A DNA stretch of 64,000 nt from a bacterium (GCA_029573715.1 JAKQDR010000250.1:57344-121343), one strand, 5' to 3'. Counted from the stretch's first letter, positions 26,281-34,929 are shown. The notes: generated from the letters alone by a model not told the origin. Numbers and translations are program-made.

Positions 26281-28306
26281 ACAAAAATTATTACCGGCAA
26301 AGATAATTATCCATCAACGGTTACTCACTGTAGAGCATGCGGTTGCAGACGAGCTTGCGGTGGATGTGTTTGAAACACGCAAAGGATATCTTTCCTGGCG
26401 GACGATATGCACAATTGCCGTTCGTAACCTTACTCTTTCTCGCTCGCGCACCCTCATTACTGTTGGAGCTATTTCTATAGGCATAGGCGCTATCATTTTT
26501 CTTGTGTCGTTTAGTTATGGGCTCCAGTCGCTGGTGACAAATAGGTTAGTACGACCGAATTCACTTCGCATCGCTGATATGCAAAGTCAGTCGACAGCCC
26601 TTGCGCTACAACGGAGCATAGTTGATGATATTAAAAATCTCTCTGGAGTTGAAGATGTTGCTCCTGCTATAGCGCTTGCCGGTATTGCTGGGGTTTCGAC
26701 ATCAAAAATGGATACGGTTGTCATTGCTACGTTTAATAATTATCTTGAGTATTCTCATGTTGATATTATCGCTGGCAGGTTATTTTCCACAGAGGCCGAC
26801 GCTGATTATCAAGAAACCACTTCAGAAATTACAGCACTTCAACAGGCGATAGCCCAAAAAGTTGGGAAAAAAGCTGAAGTGGCAGGAGTCTCTGCTGAGG
26901 CACCTCGCATCGAACGAGGGCAAAATAAAGACTTACAACCGCGCATATTTCGTATCAAAGACATGGTGTATGTACCAGTGCGCAAAGAACCCGTGCTGGG
27001 TGCCGAGATTTTAGGGTATGTGCGGGGCTCTGTGCTTGAGATGTTGGAGGGGAATATGGTATGGGGCAGCGAGTTTGGTGGTATGGGACTTGCAGGAAGA
27101 TCGGTGCAAGGAGCAGATGGTGTTTGGTATGGCACGTGGATAAAATCCAGGTTTCCGTTGTATAAGGAAGAAGCACCCACCGTTTATTTACCACTGAAAG
27201 ATGAGAGCGGATCTTGGCGGAAAGTTGAAGGATATATTCCTCAGTTGGATGAAGTGCACGTTCTTACCATAGAAGAAAAGCTCATAGAAGAGGATTTGCG
27301 TTCACAAACAGACGATGCCTCGGTATTGGGTGAGTCTACCGCTTCTGGCAGTTTGGAGGCTCCCCGAGAGGCAAGCGCATCAAGTAATTTTGTGATGATC
27401 AAAGCTGATGCAGAAGCGACCCAAGTAGCTGCGCTTGAGCAAATAGTGCGAAAAGATAATGCACAACCAGCGGATAACGCTTCACGCAGGACCACTGCGG
27501 TTGGCATGGTGTCGGTTAAGCGTAAAGCTCCCAAGGAAGCAATCGTTTCAACCGGCATGTTACAAACGCTTAAGAAAGATCCCTCTGACATGCTCGGGAA
27601 AACGCTGGATATGCAATTTATCTTAAGTGGAGGGCTCATACCCGGCATGGACGGCAGAGTGTTATCTTCAAAAGAAACGTATACTATTGTCGGAGTAGTT
27701 AAAGACGCGAATACAGCGTTGGTGTATGTGCCGGCATCTGATATTTTGAGTGTGGGTGTGGACAAATATTCTACTGCCAAAGTGCTTGTGCGTGAATCTG
27801 CTGTTCTTGCCGACGCACGATCTCAAATCGAGTCGCTCGGGTTCACCACGCAAAGTATTGTCGACACTATTGTGCAGGTCAACAAATTATTCTCCATTAT
27901 GCGGTATCTACTTGCATCATTTGGCATTATCGCATTTATTGTGGCTATTATTGGCATGTTTAATACGCTTACCGTCACCTTGCTTGAACGCACCCGTGAA
28001 GTCGCTGTTATGAAAACATTGGGCACAACCAATCATGATGTTTCACGGCTCTTTATGGTCGAATCATCATTATTGGGGTTGGTCGGAGGGGTGGGGGGAA
28101 TTGTGGTGGGGCTTCTGCTTGGATTAAGTGTAGATAACGCATTGTCATTACTGCGGGAAGATAAGACGGTGCGCTTATTTGTGTTTCCGCCCATATTTCT
28201 GGTAGTTATGATTGGGATATCAATACTGGTGGGAGTGATAACCGGTCTGTACCCAGCACGCCGTTCACGAAGCATCAATGCGCTTGATGCACTGCGATAT
28301 GAATGA
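26273..28306 (+). CDS. MacB/FtsX-like ABC permease, module 2
   Basis: The 677-residue permease starts at the ATG overlapping the ATPase stop by 8 nt; the frame is open to 26249, but that start would overlap by 32 nt. The FtsX core is clear: GAISIGIGAIIFLVSFSYG near the first helix, GMFNTLTVTLLERTREVAVMKTLG, and the end GLYPARRS...LDALRYE. The outer domain contains a likely SH3-like insert (about 26960-27170: YVPVRKEPVLGAEILGYVRG, then WYGTWIK) matching that of module 1. It lacks the extra N-terminal hydrophobic segment of the module 1 permease. It probably forms a MacB-like complex with the preceding ATPase. Confidence 0.9.
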   Translation: MIEQKLLPAKIIIHQRLLTVEHAVADELAVDVFETRKGYLSWRTICTIAVRNLTLSRSRTLITVGAISIGIGAIIFLVSFSYGLQSLVTNRLVRPNSLRIADMQSQSTALALQRSIVDDIKNLSGVEDVAPAIALAGIAGVSTSKMDTVVIATFNNYLEYSHVDIIAGRLFSTEADADYQETTSEITALQQAIAQKVGKKAEVAGVSAEAPRIERGQNKDLQPRIFRIKDMVYVPVRKEPVLGAEILGYVRGSVLEMLEGNMVWGSEFGGMGLAGRSVQGADGVWYGTWIKSRFPLYKEEAPTVYLPLKDESGSWRKVEGYIPQLDEVHVLTIEEKLIEEDLRSQTDDASVLGESTASGSLEAPREASASSNFVMIKADAEATQVAALEQIVRKDNAQPADNASRRTTAVGMVSVKRKAPKEAIVSTGMLQTLKKDPSDMLGKTLDMQFILSGGLIPGMDGRVLSSKETYTIVGVVKDANTALVYVPASDILSVGVDKYSTAKVLVRESAVLADARSQIESLGFTTQSIVDTIVQVNKLFSIMRYLLASFGIIAFIVAIIGMFNTLTVTLLERTREVAVMKTLGTTNHDVSRLFMVESSLLGLVGGVGGIVVGLLLGLSVDNALSLLREDKTVRLFVFPPIFLVVMIGISILVGVITGLYPARRSRSINALDALRYE

Positions 28307-28311
28307 TGTGT

Positions 28312-29835
28312 TTATTTTCGCACAATCAGACTGTCATAATCATGGGTGGGTTTGGTGAGGCCCATAATCTCAAGCACCGTGCCTGCAACTTTGCTCAATC
28401 CATTGTCTGGATTTTGATCAAGCTGTAATGCGCGCAGTTTGGGGTGGTTTGGGGCATAGATAATAAAGGGCACCGGATTAAGCGTGTGAGATGTTTTGGG
28501 TTGACCCGTTGCCTCATCCACCATTTCATCCGCATTGCCATGATCTGCGGTTATTACACACACAAACCCCTTTTTGGTAAGATATTCGCATAATCGGGCG
28601 AGTTCTCGATCTACGGTTTCACATGCCACTACGACCGATTCAAATACTCCAAAATGCCCCACCAGATCAGCATTGGCGAAGTTTATAACGCCAAACCCAA
28701 TAGCGGGCTTGTCTTCGATGTGTTTTATGACCCCATCGACAATGTCTTTTGCGCGCATCTCGGGTGTCTTATCATACGTCACTTTTGTGCTTTCCATAAA
28801 AACATGCTCTTCGCCGGGAAAGACTTGTTCAACACCCCCATTAAAAAAGTACGTAACGTGGGGAATTTTATCTGTTTCTGCGGCGCGGATTTGCGGGATA
28901 CCCGCCTTACTTACCACTTCTCCCAATGTTTCAGTGAGGTGCTTTTTTTCGAAAAATACGGGGTAGGTGAATGACTGATCGTATTGAGTCATGGTGAAGG
29001 TAGGATTATTGGGGAACACTTCGTGGATTTTGGTCACGATTTGCTTCATGCGATCAGATCGAAAATCAAAAAAGAATAGCGGCTCACCTGCCCCAATGCC
29101 GGTGAATGTGATGTCAACCCGTGTGGCTTCTTGCATCTCATCGCTTAACCCTTCGGCATAGTTGTCGGTAAATGCGCTCATAAGGTCGGGCTTTTCTTTC
29201 ACTCCTTTGCCATGTGCCATGACATCAACAGCTTTGGCGGTTCTGTCCCAATTTTTATCTCTATCCATTGCGTAAAATCTGCCCGTCACGTCAACAACTT
29301 TACCGTAGTGCAATTCGTTCATCTTATCAAGTAGTTGCTTTGCATAGGTTGCGCCCGATTGAGGGAGCGTGTCGCGACCGTCACTAATAAAGTGGATTAT
29401 GGGGCTCATACACCCTTGCTCATGCATGATTTCAAGCAGTTTGTGCAAATGATCTTGGTGACTATGAATGCCCCCCGGCGAAACCATTCCTATCAAATGA
29501 ACGGTCTTGGCTTTAGCGATCATAAGAAACTCTTGAAATGTGTGTTTTTGGATGATTCCTTCTGTGGGGTCGTTTGGATTTTCAAGTGCCCGGCTTATAC
29601 GAGGTAAATCTTGGAAAAAAACCCGCCCTGCGCCAATTGTAAGGTGGCCCACCTCAGATCCGCCAATTTGCCCGTGGGGGAGGCCCACGTATTCATGGCT
29701 TGCCTGAAGTTGGGTATAGGGGTATTCTGCAGATATTTTGTCCATAAAAGGCGTTTTTGCCATATGGATGGCATTGTGCTCGTTGAGTTTGCCGATACCC
29801 CAACCATCTAGGATGATAAGCGCGAGTTTTTGCAT
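28312..29835 (-). CDS. gpmI: 2,3-bisphosphoglycerate-independent phosphoglycerate mutase
   Basis: The 507-residue enzyme interconverts 3- and 2-phosphoglycerate in lower glycolysis. The N-terminal metal motif LDGWG (D10) and the phospho-Ser motif GGSEVGH (S60) are present. So are SDGRDT in the transferase domain and the C-terminal metal motif TADHGNADEM. The usual Asn before the catalytic Ser (GNSEVGH) is Gly here. The frame is open to 29943, but the ATG at 29835 begins exactly at the family's conserved N-terminus and has TATACA 5 nt upstream. Confidence 0.95.
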   Translation of the reverse strand: MQKLALIILDGWGIGKLNEHNAIHMAKTPFMDKISAEYPYTQLQASHEYVGLPHGQIGGSEVGHLTIGAGRVFFQDLPRISRALENPNDPTEGIIQKHTFQEFLMIAKAKTVHLIGMVSPGGIHSHQDHLHKLLEIMHEQGCMSPIIHFISDGRDTLPQSGATYAKQLLDKMNELHYGKVVDVTGRFYAMDRDKNWDRTAKAVDVMAHGKGVKEKPDLMSAFTDNYAEGLSDEMQEATRVDITFTGIGAGEPLFFFDFRSDRMKQIVTKIHEVFPNNPTFTMTQYDQSFTYPVFFEKKHLTETLGEVVSKAGIPQIRAAETDKIPHVTYFFNGGVEQVFPGEEHVFMESTKVTYDKTPEMRAKDIVDGVIKHIEDKPAIGFGVINFANADLVGHFGVFESVVVACETVDRELARLCEYLTKKGFVCVITADHGNADEMVDEATGQPKTSHTLNPVPFIIYAPNHPKLRALQLDQNPDNGLSKVAGTVLEIMGLTKPTHDYDSLIVRK

Positions 29836-29840
29836 AGGTA

Positions 29841-29846
29841 TGTATA
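29841..29846 (-). promoter_or_regulatory. -10-like element (TATACA) of gpmI
   Basis: On the minus strand TATACA ends 5 nt before the gpmI ATG at 29835, predicting a leaderless transcript. Confidence 0.45.
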
Positions 29847-29879
29847 GAATGGAAAACAGATAATAGTCAGCATGAAGGC

Positions 29880-30467
29880 TTACTTTTTTGCAATAGTTGC
29901 TTGTTGGGTGTATTTGGTCTGACTTATTTGGTCTGCAAAGCATTTCACAAAGCTATCCACCGCTATTTTAGGACTTTCAATATCAGAATATTGGGGTTCC
30001 CAAATATAATCGTCAAAAATCATAATACCACCTTGTTTTAATAGCCGCCAACTTAAAACCGCATCCTCGAGCACATCACTCGCTTTATGAGAGCCGTCAA
30101 TATATATGAAATCGAATAAATCTATAGGAAGCATCTTGAGTGCGATATGCGAGGCCATTTTCATTTTAGTTATCTTGTGAGCGAATCCAGAATGGCTTAT
30201 GTTCATGTCAAAGTGTTGTTCCACTGTATTGAAATCAATATCTGTTTGACTATGCTCGGCGCTTCCCTTCCAAGTGTCTACACACGTGATGTGAGTGCTT
30301 GGATGCGTGAGGATATTCTCAAGAAGCCAAATAGCAGATCTTCCTTCAAAAGAGCCTATTTCCAGCGCAGACACTTGTGGACAATTCTTAAGGTGCTTTA
30401 AGCTATCGAGCCATTCATGCTGCGTGGAACTAAACCAATCTGTTTGAAATATGTATTGTTTTGACAC
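29880..30467 (-). CDS. Class I SAM-dependent methyltransferase (Methyltransf_24-like)
   Basis: The 195-residue protein has the Rossmann SAM motif LEIGSFEGRSAIWL, an acidic end of strand 2 (CVDTW), and the later strand IYIDGSHKASDVLED plus GGIMIFDDY, typical of Methyltransf_24 enzymes. The substrate is unknown; relatives often modify sugars or small molecules. The start is a GTG, chosen because a perfect TATAAT lies 6 nt upstream and because the nearby ATG at 30469 is out of frame. It stands alone between gpmI and the divergent murT. Confidence 0.82.
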   Translation of the reverse strand: MSKQYIFQTDWFSSTQHEWLDSLKHLKNCPQVSALEIGSFEGRSAIWLLENILTHPSTHITCVDTWKGSAEHSQTDIDFNTVEQHFDMNISHSGFAHKITKMKMASHIALKMLPIDLFDFIYIDGSHKASDVLEDAVLSWRLLKQGGIMIFDDYIWEPQYSDIESPKIAVDSFVKCFADQISQTKYTQQATIAKK

Positions 30468-30473
30468 ATGAAC

Positions 30474-30479
30474 ATTATA
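30474..30479 (-). promoter_or_regulatory. -10 element (TATAAT) of the methyltransferase gene
   Basis: TATAAT on the minus strand lies exactly 6 nt before the GTG start at 30467, predicting a leaderless mRNA that begins with GTG. Confidence 0.6.
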
Positions 30480-30534
30480 CTGCTTTCTCTAGATGATAAA
30501 TGATGGTTGTGATGATGGGTTTATGGTAAGGCTG

Positions 30535-30540
30535 TATAAT
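30535..30540 (+). promoter_or_regulatory. -10 element (TATAAT) of murT
   Basis: A perfect TATAAT lies exactly 6 nt before the ATG at 30547. This argues against the longer frame that begins at 30493, whose first codons would lie upstream of the promoter. Confidence 0.65.
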
Positions 30541-30546
30541 CGTTGT

Positions 30547-31839
30547 ATGTATGTATTATTGAAGAGTATCACTGTGTTTGTTCGTGTTTTTGTCGGTCTA
30601 TTGCGCTTGTTTGGCTTTGGGGGAACGGCACTGCCCGGGCTTTGGGTTGAGCGCTATGCACCGTGGCTTATTGGAGAGTATGCCAAATACTACGACACCA
30701 TTGTGTTGGTAACCGGCACCAATGGTAAAACAACTGTACAACTGGCCCTGCAACGGGTGCTTGAAGAGGATAGACGCCGCCTGGTGAATAATGCAAGCGG
30801 ATCCAACATACTGCGGGGCATTGCATCAACAGTTCTTGCAGCAGGTATACCGGCTTCTGGCTCGGTGCTTTTGTGTGAGGTGGAAGAGGCAACCATGCCA
30901 CATCTTACCCGTTTGCTTCGTGCACATATTATCGTCATTACCAATCTCTATCGCGACCAGCTCGACGCATACGGCGAGCTCCATACGACAGTCAAATACT
31001 TGAAAGATGCGTGTTTGGAAAATCCCGATGCCACCATCATATTCAACGCGGATGATCCTTTGGTGTCCGACGCTTGCACAGGTCTACCCCACAAGAAACA
31101 AAGTATATCTTTAGGTTCGTATGCATCACAGTTTGCTTATGAAGGGAGCGTGCCACAGAAAACCGATGTGACATATGAGGCACAACGTATAGTGGTGCAA
31201 GAAGATTTAGCTATACACATTGAGGTGCGTGATAATGGGGCAGAGCGCATTTTTGAATTTATGTTCCAACCTCCCGGAATGTATAACGCATACAATGCGC
31301 TCGCCGCATATGCCGCATCCCGAGCGCTTCAAGTTGAACACGACATCGTTATTAAGGGCCTTGAGGCAACGCGCCCGCCGTTTGGGAGGGGAGAACGCTT
31401 CACAGTCACCGCATCAGATCCCTCGCTTTCACTGCGCATGTTTCTTGTTAAAAATCCGGCAGGATATGGCCAAGTGTGGAGCTTGTTACAAACGCTTACC
31501 ACACCTTTTTCTCTGGTGTTAGCCCTTAATGATCGTGTTGCCGATGGGACTGATGTGAGCTGGATTTGGGATATTCGCATGCCCCCGTTTCAGTCGGGGC
31601 TACTCCAAACCATCTGTTGTACTGGCACTCGGGCTCATGATATGGCGCTCAGAGTGAAGTATGAGGGCATTGAAGGGACGAGCTTTTTGGTGGAACCGTC
31701 TTTGGAGAAAGCGCTTCGACACATGGTGTATCACACCAACGCTCATCATCCCTGCTTTGTGCTTACGACATATACTGCCATGAACGAATTGCGCAGACAT
31801 CTCAATCAATTTGTTGCGGTATTACCCTATCAAACATGA
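30547..31839 (+). CDS. murT: Lipid II isoglutaminyl synthase, Mur ligase subunit
   Basis: The 430-residue protein has an N-terminal hydrophobic stretch, the P-loop VTGTNGKTT (about 55-63) of Mur ligases, NADDP in the middle domain, and a C-terminal DUF1727-like domain (NPAGYGQV, LNDRVADGTDVSW). With GatD it amidates the D-glutamate of lipid II, a Gram-positive wall modification. The four-Cys zinc ribbon described in Staphylococcus MurT is absent: only one Cys lies in that region (SDACTG). The start at 30547 follows TATAAT by 6 nt. It overlaps gatD by 4 nt. Confidence 0.9.
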   Translation: MYVLLKSITVFVRVFVGLLRLFGFGGTALPGLWVERYAPWLIGEYAKYYDTIVLVTGTNGKTTVQLALQRVLEEDRRRLVNNASGSNILRGIASTVLAAGIPASGSVLLCEVEEATMPHLTRLLRAHIIVITNLYRDQLDAYGELHTTVKYLKDACLENPDATIIFNADDPLVSDACTGLPHKKQSISLGSYASQFAYEGSVPQKTDVTYEAQRIVVQEDLAIHIEVRDNGAERIFEFMFQPPGMYNAYNALAAYAASRALQVEHDIVIKGLEATRPPFGRGERFTVTASDPSLSLRMFLVKNPAGYGQVWSLLQTLTTPFSLVLALNDRVADGTDVSWIWDIRMPPFQSGLLQTICCTGTRAHDMALRVKYEGIEGTSFLVEPSLEKALRHMVYHTNAHHPCFVLTTYTAMNELRRHLNQFVAVLPYQT

Positions 31840-32615
31840 CATACACACAGAGTCTGAGGCTTGTTCATTGCTTTCCGCACCATATGAATATTTATGGAGA
31901 TTGGGGCAATATTGTGGCAATAACCAAACGATGTCAATGGCGGGGTATTCGGGTGGATTATGTTCCTATACATGGTGCGGATGACTTCTCTCACGTTGAG
32001 TCAGGCGACTTGTTCTTTTGGGGAGGTGGCCAGGATGCAGATCAAATGAGCGTTTTTCGCATCATCGAATCGGCCAAAAATCATTTTGTGCAAACGATTA
32101 CACGCTTAGTTCAACAAGACAAGGTATTTTTGTTAGTATGCGGAGGTTATCAGATGTTTGGCCGATATTTTATTGACGCACAGGGAAATAAAATCCCCGG
32201 ATTAGGAATACTTGATATTGAAACAAAAGCGAGTGGGCCCGGCGTAACAGAACGATGTATTGGAAATGTTATTATAAAAACGGAGCTTGAACTAGAGCCC
32301 CAGACTATTGTCGGATTTGAAAATCATGGTGGCCAAACGACGTTTGTTGCCGGTTCAAACCAGGGGTTGCAACCCCTTGGACATGTGATACGAGGCCATG
32401 GAAATACATTACGTGGAGGCGTTGAAGGGTGTGTGTTTCGAAACGTGTACGGTACATACTTACATGGGCCCATACTCCCAAAAAACCCTCATTTCGCCGA
32501 CCATCTGATTGCTCAGGCGCTCCGCGTGAAATATCAGACGAACATTGAACTCGCTGCGCTTGATGACACACTTGAATGGCATGCACATACTGCAGCGCTT
32601 AAGTTAGCTGTGTAG
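31836..32615 (+). CDS. gatD: Lipid II isoglutaminyl synthase, glutamine amidotransferase subunit
   Basis: The 259-residue class I (CobB/CobQ-type) glutaminase supplies ammonia to MurT. The nucleophile is C102 in LLVCGGYQMFG and the catalytic His is H210 in YGTYLHGP. FENHGGQT is the typical mid-domain motif of the GatD group. The ATGA overlap with murT indicates translational coupling and supports the pairing. Confidence 0.92.
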   Translation: MTYTQSLRLVHCFPHHMNIYGDWGNIVAITKRCQWRGIRVDYVPIHGADDFSHVESGDLFFWGGGQDADQMSVFRIIESAKNHFVQTITRLVQQDKVFLLVCGGYQMFGRYFIDAQGNKIPGLGILDIETKASGPGVTERCIGNVIIKTELELEPQTIVGFENHGGQTTFVAGSNQGLQPLGHVIRGHGNTLRGGVEGCVFRNVYGTYLHGPILPKNPHFADHLIAQALRVKYQTNIELAALDDTLEWHAHTAALKLAV

Positions 32616-32621
32616 TATCAT
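32616..32621 (+). promoter_or_regulatory. -10-like element (TATCAT) of the sortase gene
   Basis: TATCAT lies exactly 6 nt before the ATG at 32628, the same spacing as at other first genes in the window. Confidence 0.5.
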
Positions 32622-32627
32622 AAATGT

Positions 32628-33269
32628 ATGAGCATAGCGATATCCCTTCACTCACCCCATTTGCATGAGCGTCATTTTAAGCGCATTAACCACCTTCTTT
32701 TGATCATTTTAGTGCTCCTTTCTGCGTATATCATGTTTATACCATTTGTCCCGGAGGTGACTGCGTTTTACAACAAACAGACAGACAAAACAAGAGGATT
32801 TAAGTACGAATCGCGCTTGGCGATACAAGAGGCAGAAAGACTTGGCATATCTCGTGAATATTTAAAACCCATTCCAAACGAAAACCGACTGGTAATGCCT
32901 CAAATCGGTGTAGATTCGCTCGTCGTCGAAGGTATTGGCCCTGATGTGCTTGATAAGGGTTTGTGGCGTCGGCCCAATTCATCAACTCCTGATAAGGGTG
33001 GTAATACCGTTATCACCGGCCATCGGTTCCTTTATTCATCTGGTCCCAAAACCTTTTACAATTTAGATAAAGTGCAGATAGGTGATAAATTCTTCTTGTT
33101 TTGGGAAGGCGTAGAATATGATTACGAGGTGGTGGATATATTTGTGGTTGAACCAGATCAAATAGAAATAGAGGACAATACTCCTGAGCCACTTTTGACT
33201 CTTTACACCTGCACACCATTATGGAGTTCTGCGCAGAGGCTCGTCATTCGAGCTCGTCTTATTAATTAA
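32628..33269 (+). CDS. Sortase family transpeptidase
   Basis: The 213-residue protein has an N-terminal transmembrane anchor (about 22-42) and a C-terminal sortase barrel. The catalytic His is in VITGHRF, Cys in TLYTCTP and Arg in QRLVIRARL. Sortases join sorting-signal proteins to the wall or to pilins. No LPxTG-bearing substrate is seen in the window. A 37-codon membrane peptide gene follows after 9 nt. Confidence 0.92.
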   Translation: MSIAISLHSPHLHERHFKRINHLLLIILVLLSAYIMFIPFVPEVTAFYNKQTDKTRGFKYESRLAIQEAERLGISREYLKPIPNENRLVMPQIGVDSLVVEGIGPDVLDKGLWRRPNSSTPDKGGNTVITGHRFLYSSGPKTFYNLDKVQIGDKFFLFWEGVEYDYEVVDIFVVEPDQIEIEDNTPEPLLTLYTCTPLWSSAQRLVIRARLIN

Positions 33270-33278
33270 CTTCATCTT

Positions 33279-33392
33279 ATGACTGAAAGAACTAAAACGA
33301 TTATATTAATCATACTGATAGGGCTCGCTGTCGCGTTTATTGCATATATGCGTGGAGGATATGAAGATCGCTTCATTGACTCTCTTCGCTAG
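33279..33392 (+). CDS. Small single-pass membrane peptide (37 residues)
   Basis: An ATG 9 nt after the sortase stop opens a 37-codon frame. It starts with polar MTERTK, continues as one hydrophobic helix (IILIILIGLAVAFIAYM), and ends with a charged tail (RGGYEDRFIDSLR). The layout is that of a real single-pass peptide, inside to outside. Its stop overlaps the convergent rpiB end by 4 nt, a packing typical of this genome. It could be a sortase partner. No family is recognised. Confidence 0.55.
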   Translation: MTERTKTIILIILIGLAVAFIAYMRGGYEDRFIDSLR

Positions 33393-33838
33393 GCGATTAC
33401 AGAACCAAGTTGTGAAAGTTTTTCAATTCGCCTCAAGTAGCGTTTTTCAGCGCCTCGGGGTAAACGAATGAATGCGTGCACCAATGGTATCGCGTTTTCA
33501 AACGTAATGTAGTCTGCGCCAAGCGCCAGCACATTGACTAAATCATCTCGGCAGTCCGCCTCAAGCATCGCCTGATCTGTTGCGGTGGTCGCTCGCAGAT
33601 GTGCATATCGATTTGCGCTTATAGCGACTCCGCAACCTGAACTACACAAAACAACGCCCAACCCTTGCGTATCCTGACCCATGCGCTTTGCAAGCTCAGC
33701 AACCCAATCAACGTAATCATCTTCGGGGTTGAACATTTTGTTGCCACAATCAACGACGGTAAACTCTGATTGAAAGTGACTGTGCAATTTCTCTTTGAGG
33801 GCAAAACCTCGATGATCTGCTGCGATATAGAGTGTCAT
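33389..33838 (-). CDS. rpiB: Ribose-5-phosphate isomerase B
   Basis: The 149-residue protein is a RpiB/LacAB family isomerase that interconverts ribose 5-phosphate and ribulose 5-phosphate. ADHRGF at residues 7-12, a Cys-containing loop LCSSGCGVAISANRY, and the motif around ATDQAMLEADCRDDLVNVLALGA match the family. With the epimerase-like protein at 3.7 kb it supports a non-oxidative pentose phosphate route. The start follows a TATACT by 8 nt. Confidence 0.88.
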   Translation of the reverse strand: MTLYIAADHRGFALKEKLHSHFQSEFTVVDCGNKMFNPEDDYVDWVAELAKRMGQDTQGLGVVLCSSGCGVAISANRYAHLRATTATDQAMLEADCRDDLVNVLALGADYITFENAIPLVHAFIRLPRGAEKRYLRRIEKLSQLGSVIA

Positions 33839-33846
33839 ATGCTTTC

Positions 33847-33872
33847 AGTATACCTCATTCACATGGTACCAT
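33847..33872. promoter_or_regulatory. Divergent -10 elements of rpiB and the TatD gene
   Basis: On the minus strand TATACT (33847-33852) is 8 nt before the rpiB ATG at 33838. On the plus strand TACCAT (33867-33872) is 7 nt before the TatD ATG at 33880. Both positions predict leaderless transcripts from the 41-bp intergenic space. Confidence 0.5.
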
Positions 33873-33879
33873 AGAAGCC

Positions 33880-34752
33880 ATGTTTATCGATACACACTGC
33901 CATTTGAATTTCAAAGCATTTGAAGGTGGTGAAGCTACCATTGTGCGCAAAGCACAGCAGGTGCAGGTTGAGATGGTGGTGGTGCCCGGCACTGATGTGC
34001 CCACATCACAAAAAGCAGTGCGCATTGCGCAGAAAAACCCCCAAGTATATGCATTAGTCGGCGTGCACCCCCACCACGTCACACACTATATGATGCAAGA
34101 TGACCCTACTCTCGCATTTGAGCGTGATCTCCCTATACTTGAGTCGCTTGTGCAGGAGCAGAAAGTGGTTGGAATGGGGGAAATAGGGCTTGATCGACAC
34201 ACGTATGCAGTGAGCAAATACGGCCCTTCATCTGTGGTGAGCGATTCTTTATTTGCGCTGCAAAAAATGGTGTTTCTCCGCCAACTTGAGTTAGCGCATC
34301 GGCATGGTACTTCAGTGTCAATTCATAACCGTGAAGCGCACACCGACTTGATTCAGATATTTGAAGAAAACGCAAAGCTCATGCAGGAGCTGTCACATAG
34401 GATTGTGCTTCACTGTTGCGAGCCGATGGAAGCATTGCTTAATCTCGCGAAACGATTTGGGTGCTTTATTGGAGTTGATGGTGATATCACGTATGATCGT
34501 GCAAAACAAGAATTCATACGGAACGTCCCTTTAGAGATGCTGGTGCTTGAAACCGACGCTCCTTACCTTTTGCCGGAGCCCTGGCGGAGTCAAAAAAAGT
34601 ATCCCAATGTGCCTGAATATCTTCCACGAATTGCTACAGAGGTTGCTCGGGTGAAAAATGTTTCGGTTGAGATGGTAGCTCATGTTACAACCCAAAATGC
34701 AAGGGTGTTGTTTGGATTACCACAACAAAAACGTAGCAACCATGGCAAATAG
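33880..34752 (+). CDS. TatD family metal-dependent hydrolase (deoxyribonuclease-like)
   Basis: The 290-residue TIM-barrel hydrolase has the N-terminal metal motif DTHCHL, GVHPHH, GEIGLD, SIHNR, LHCCE and the late ETDAPYL typical of TatD. Members are 3'-5' exonucleases or DNases. The frame extends upstream to 33832, but 33880 begins exactly at the conserved MFIDTHCH and follows a -10-like hexamer. Its 3' end overlaps the convergent small membrane protein gene by 36 nt. Confidence 0.9.
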   Translation: MFIDTHCHLNFKAFEGGEATIVRKAQQVQVEMVVVPGTDVPTSQKAVRIAQKNPQVYALVGVHPHHVTHYMMQDDPTLAFERDLPILESLVQEQKVVGMGEIGLDRHTYAVSKYGPSSVVSDSLFALQKMVFLRQLELAHRHGTSVSIHNREAHTDLIQIFEENAKLMQELSHRIVLHCCEPMEALLNLAKRFGCFIGVDGDITYDRAKQEFIRNVPLEMLVLETDAPYLLPEPWRSQKKYPNVPEYLPRIATEVARVKNVSVEMVAHVTTQNARVLFGLPQQKRSNHGK

Positions 34753-34929
34753 AAACCCTGTTATCATGCTATCAAGCATATATCCCAAGAAACCACCAAG
34801 TGTAAATATGCCAAAGAGCATCCAAACACTAAACTCTCGTCGGATATGTATCGCGAAGTGAATCACCATGATAAATATGCCGCTTCCCAATATGTAAAAT
34901 ATGACGCCTTCATTCATAATGAATATCAT
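34717..34929 (-). CDS. Small multi-pass membrane protein (70 residues)
   Basis: The protein has two or three hydrophobic helices separated by a basic loop (HIRREF). I chose the ATG at 34929 because it overlaps the upstream glycosyltransferase stop as ATGA, the standard junction here; the frame is open to 34953. Function is unknown. The 36-nt overlap with the convergent TatD gene lowers confidence, but the frame fills an otherwise empty 170-bp gap and its composition is membrane-like. Confidence 0.5.
   Translation of the reverse strand: MIFIMNEGVIFYILGSGIFIMVIHFAIHIRREFSVWMLFGIFTLGGFLGYMLDSMITGFLFAMVATFLLW

Noticed and set aside
27241..27780. 179-codon minus-strand frame inside the module 2 permease
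   Set aside because: It mirrors the codon pattern of the permease and is Ser/Thr/Val-rich as expected for an antisense shadow.
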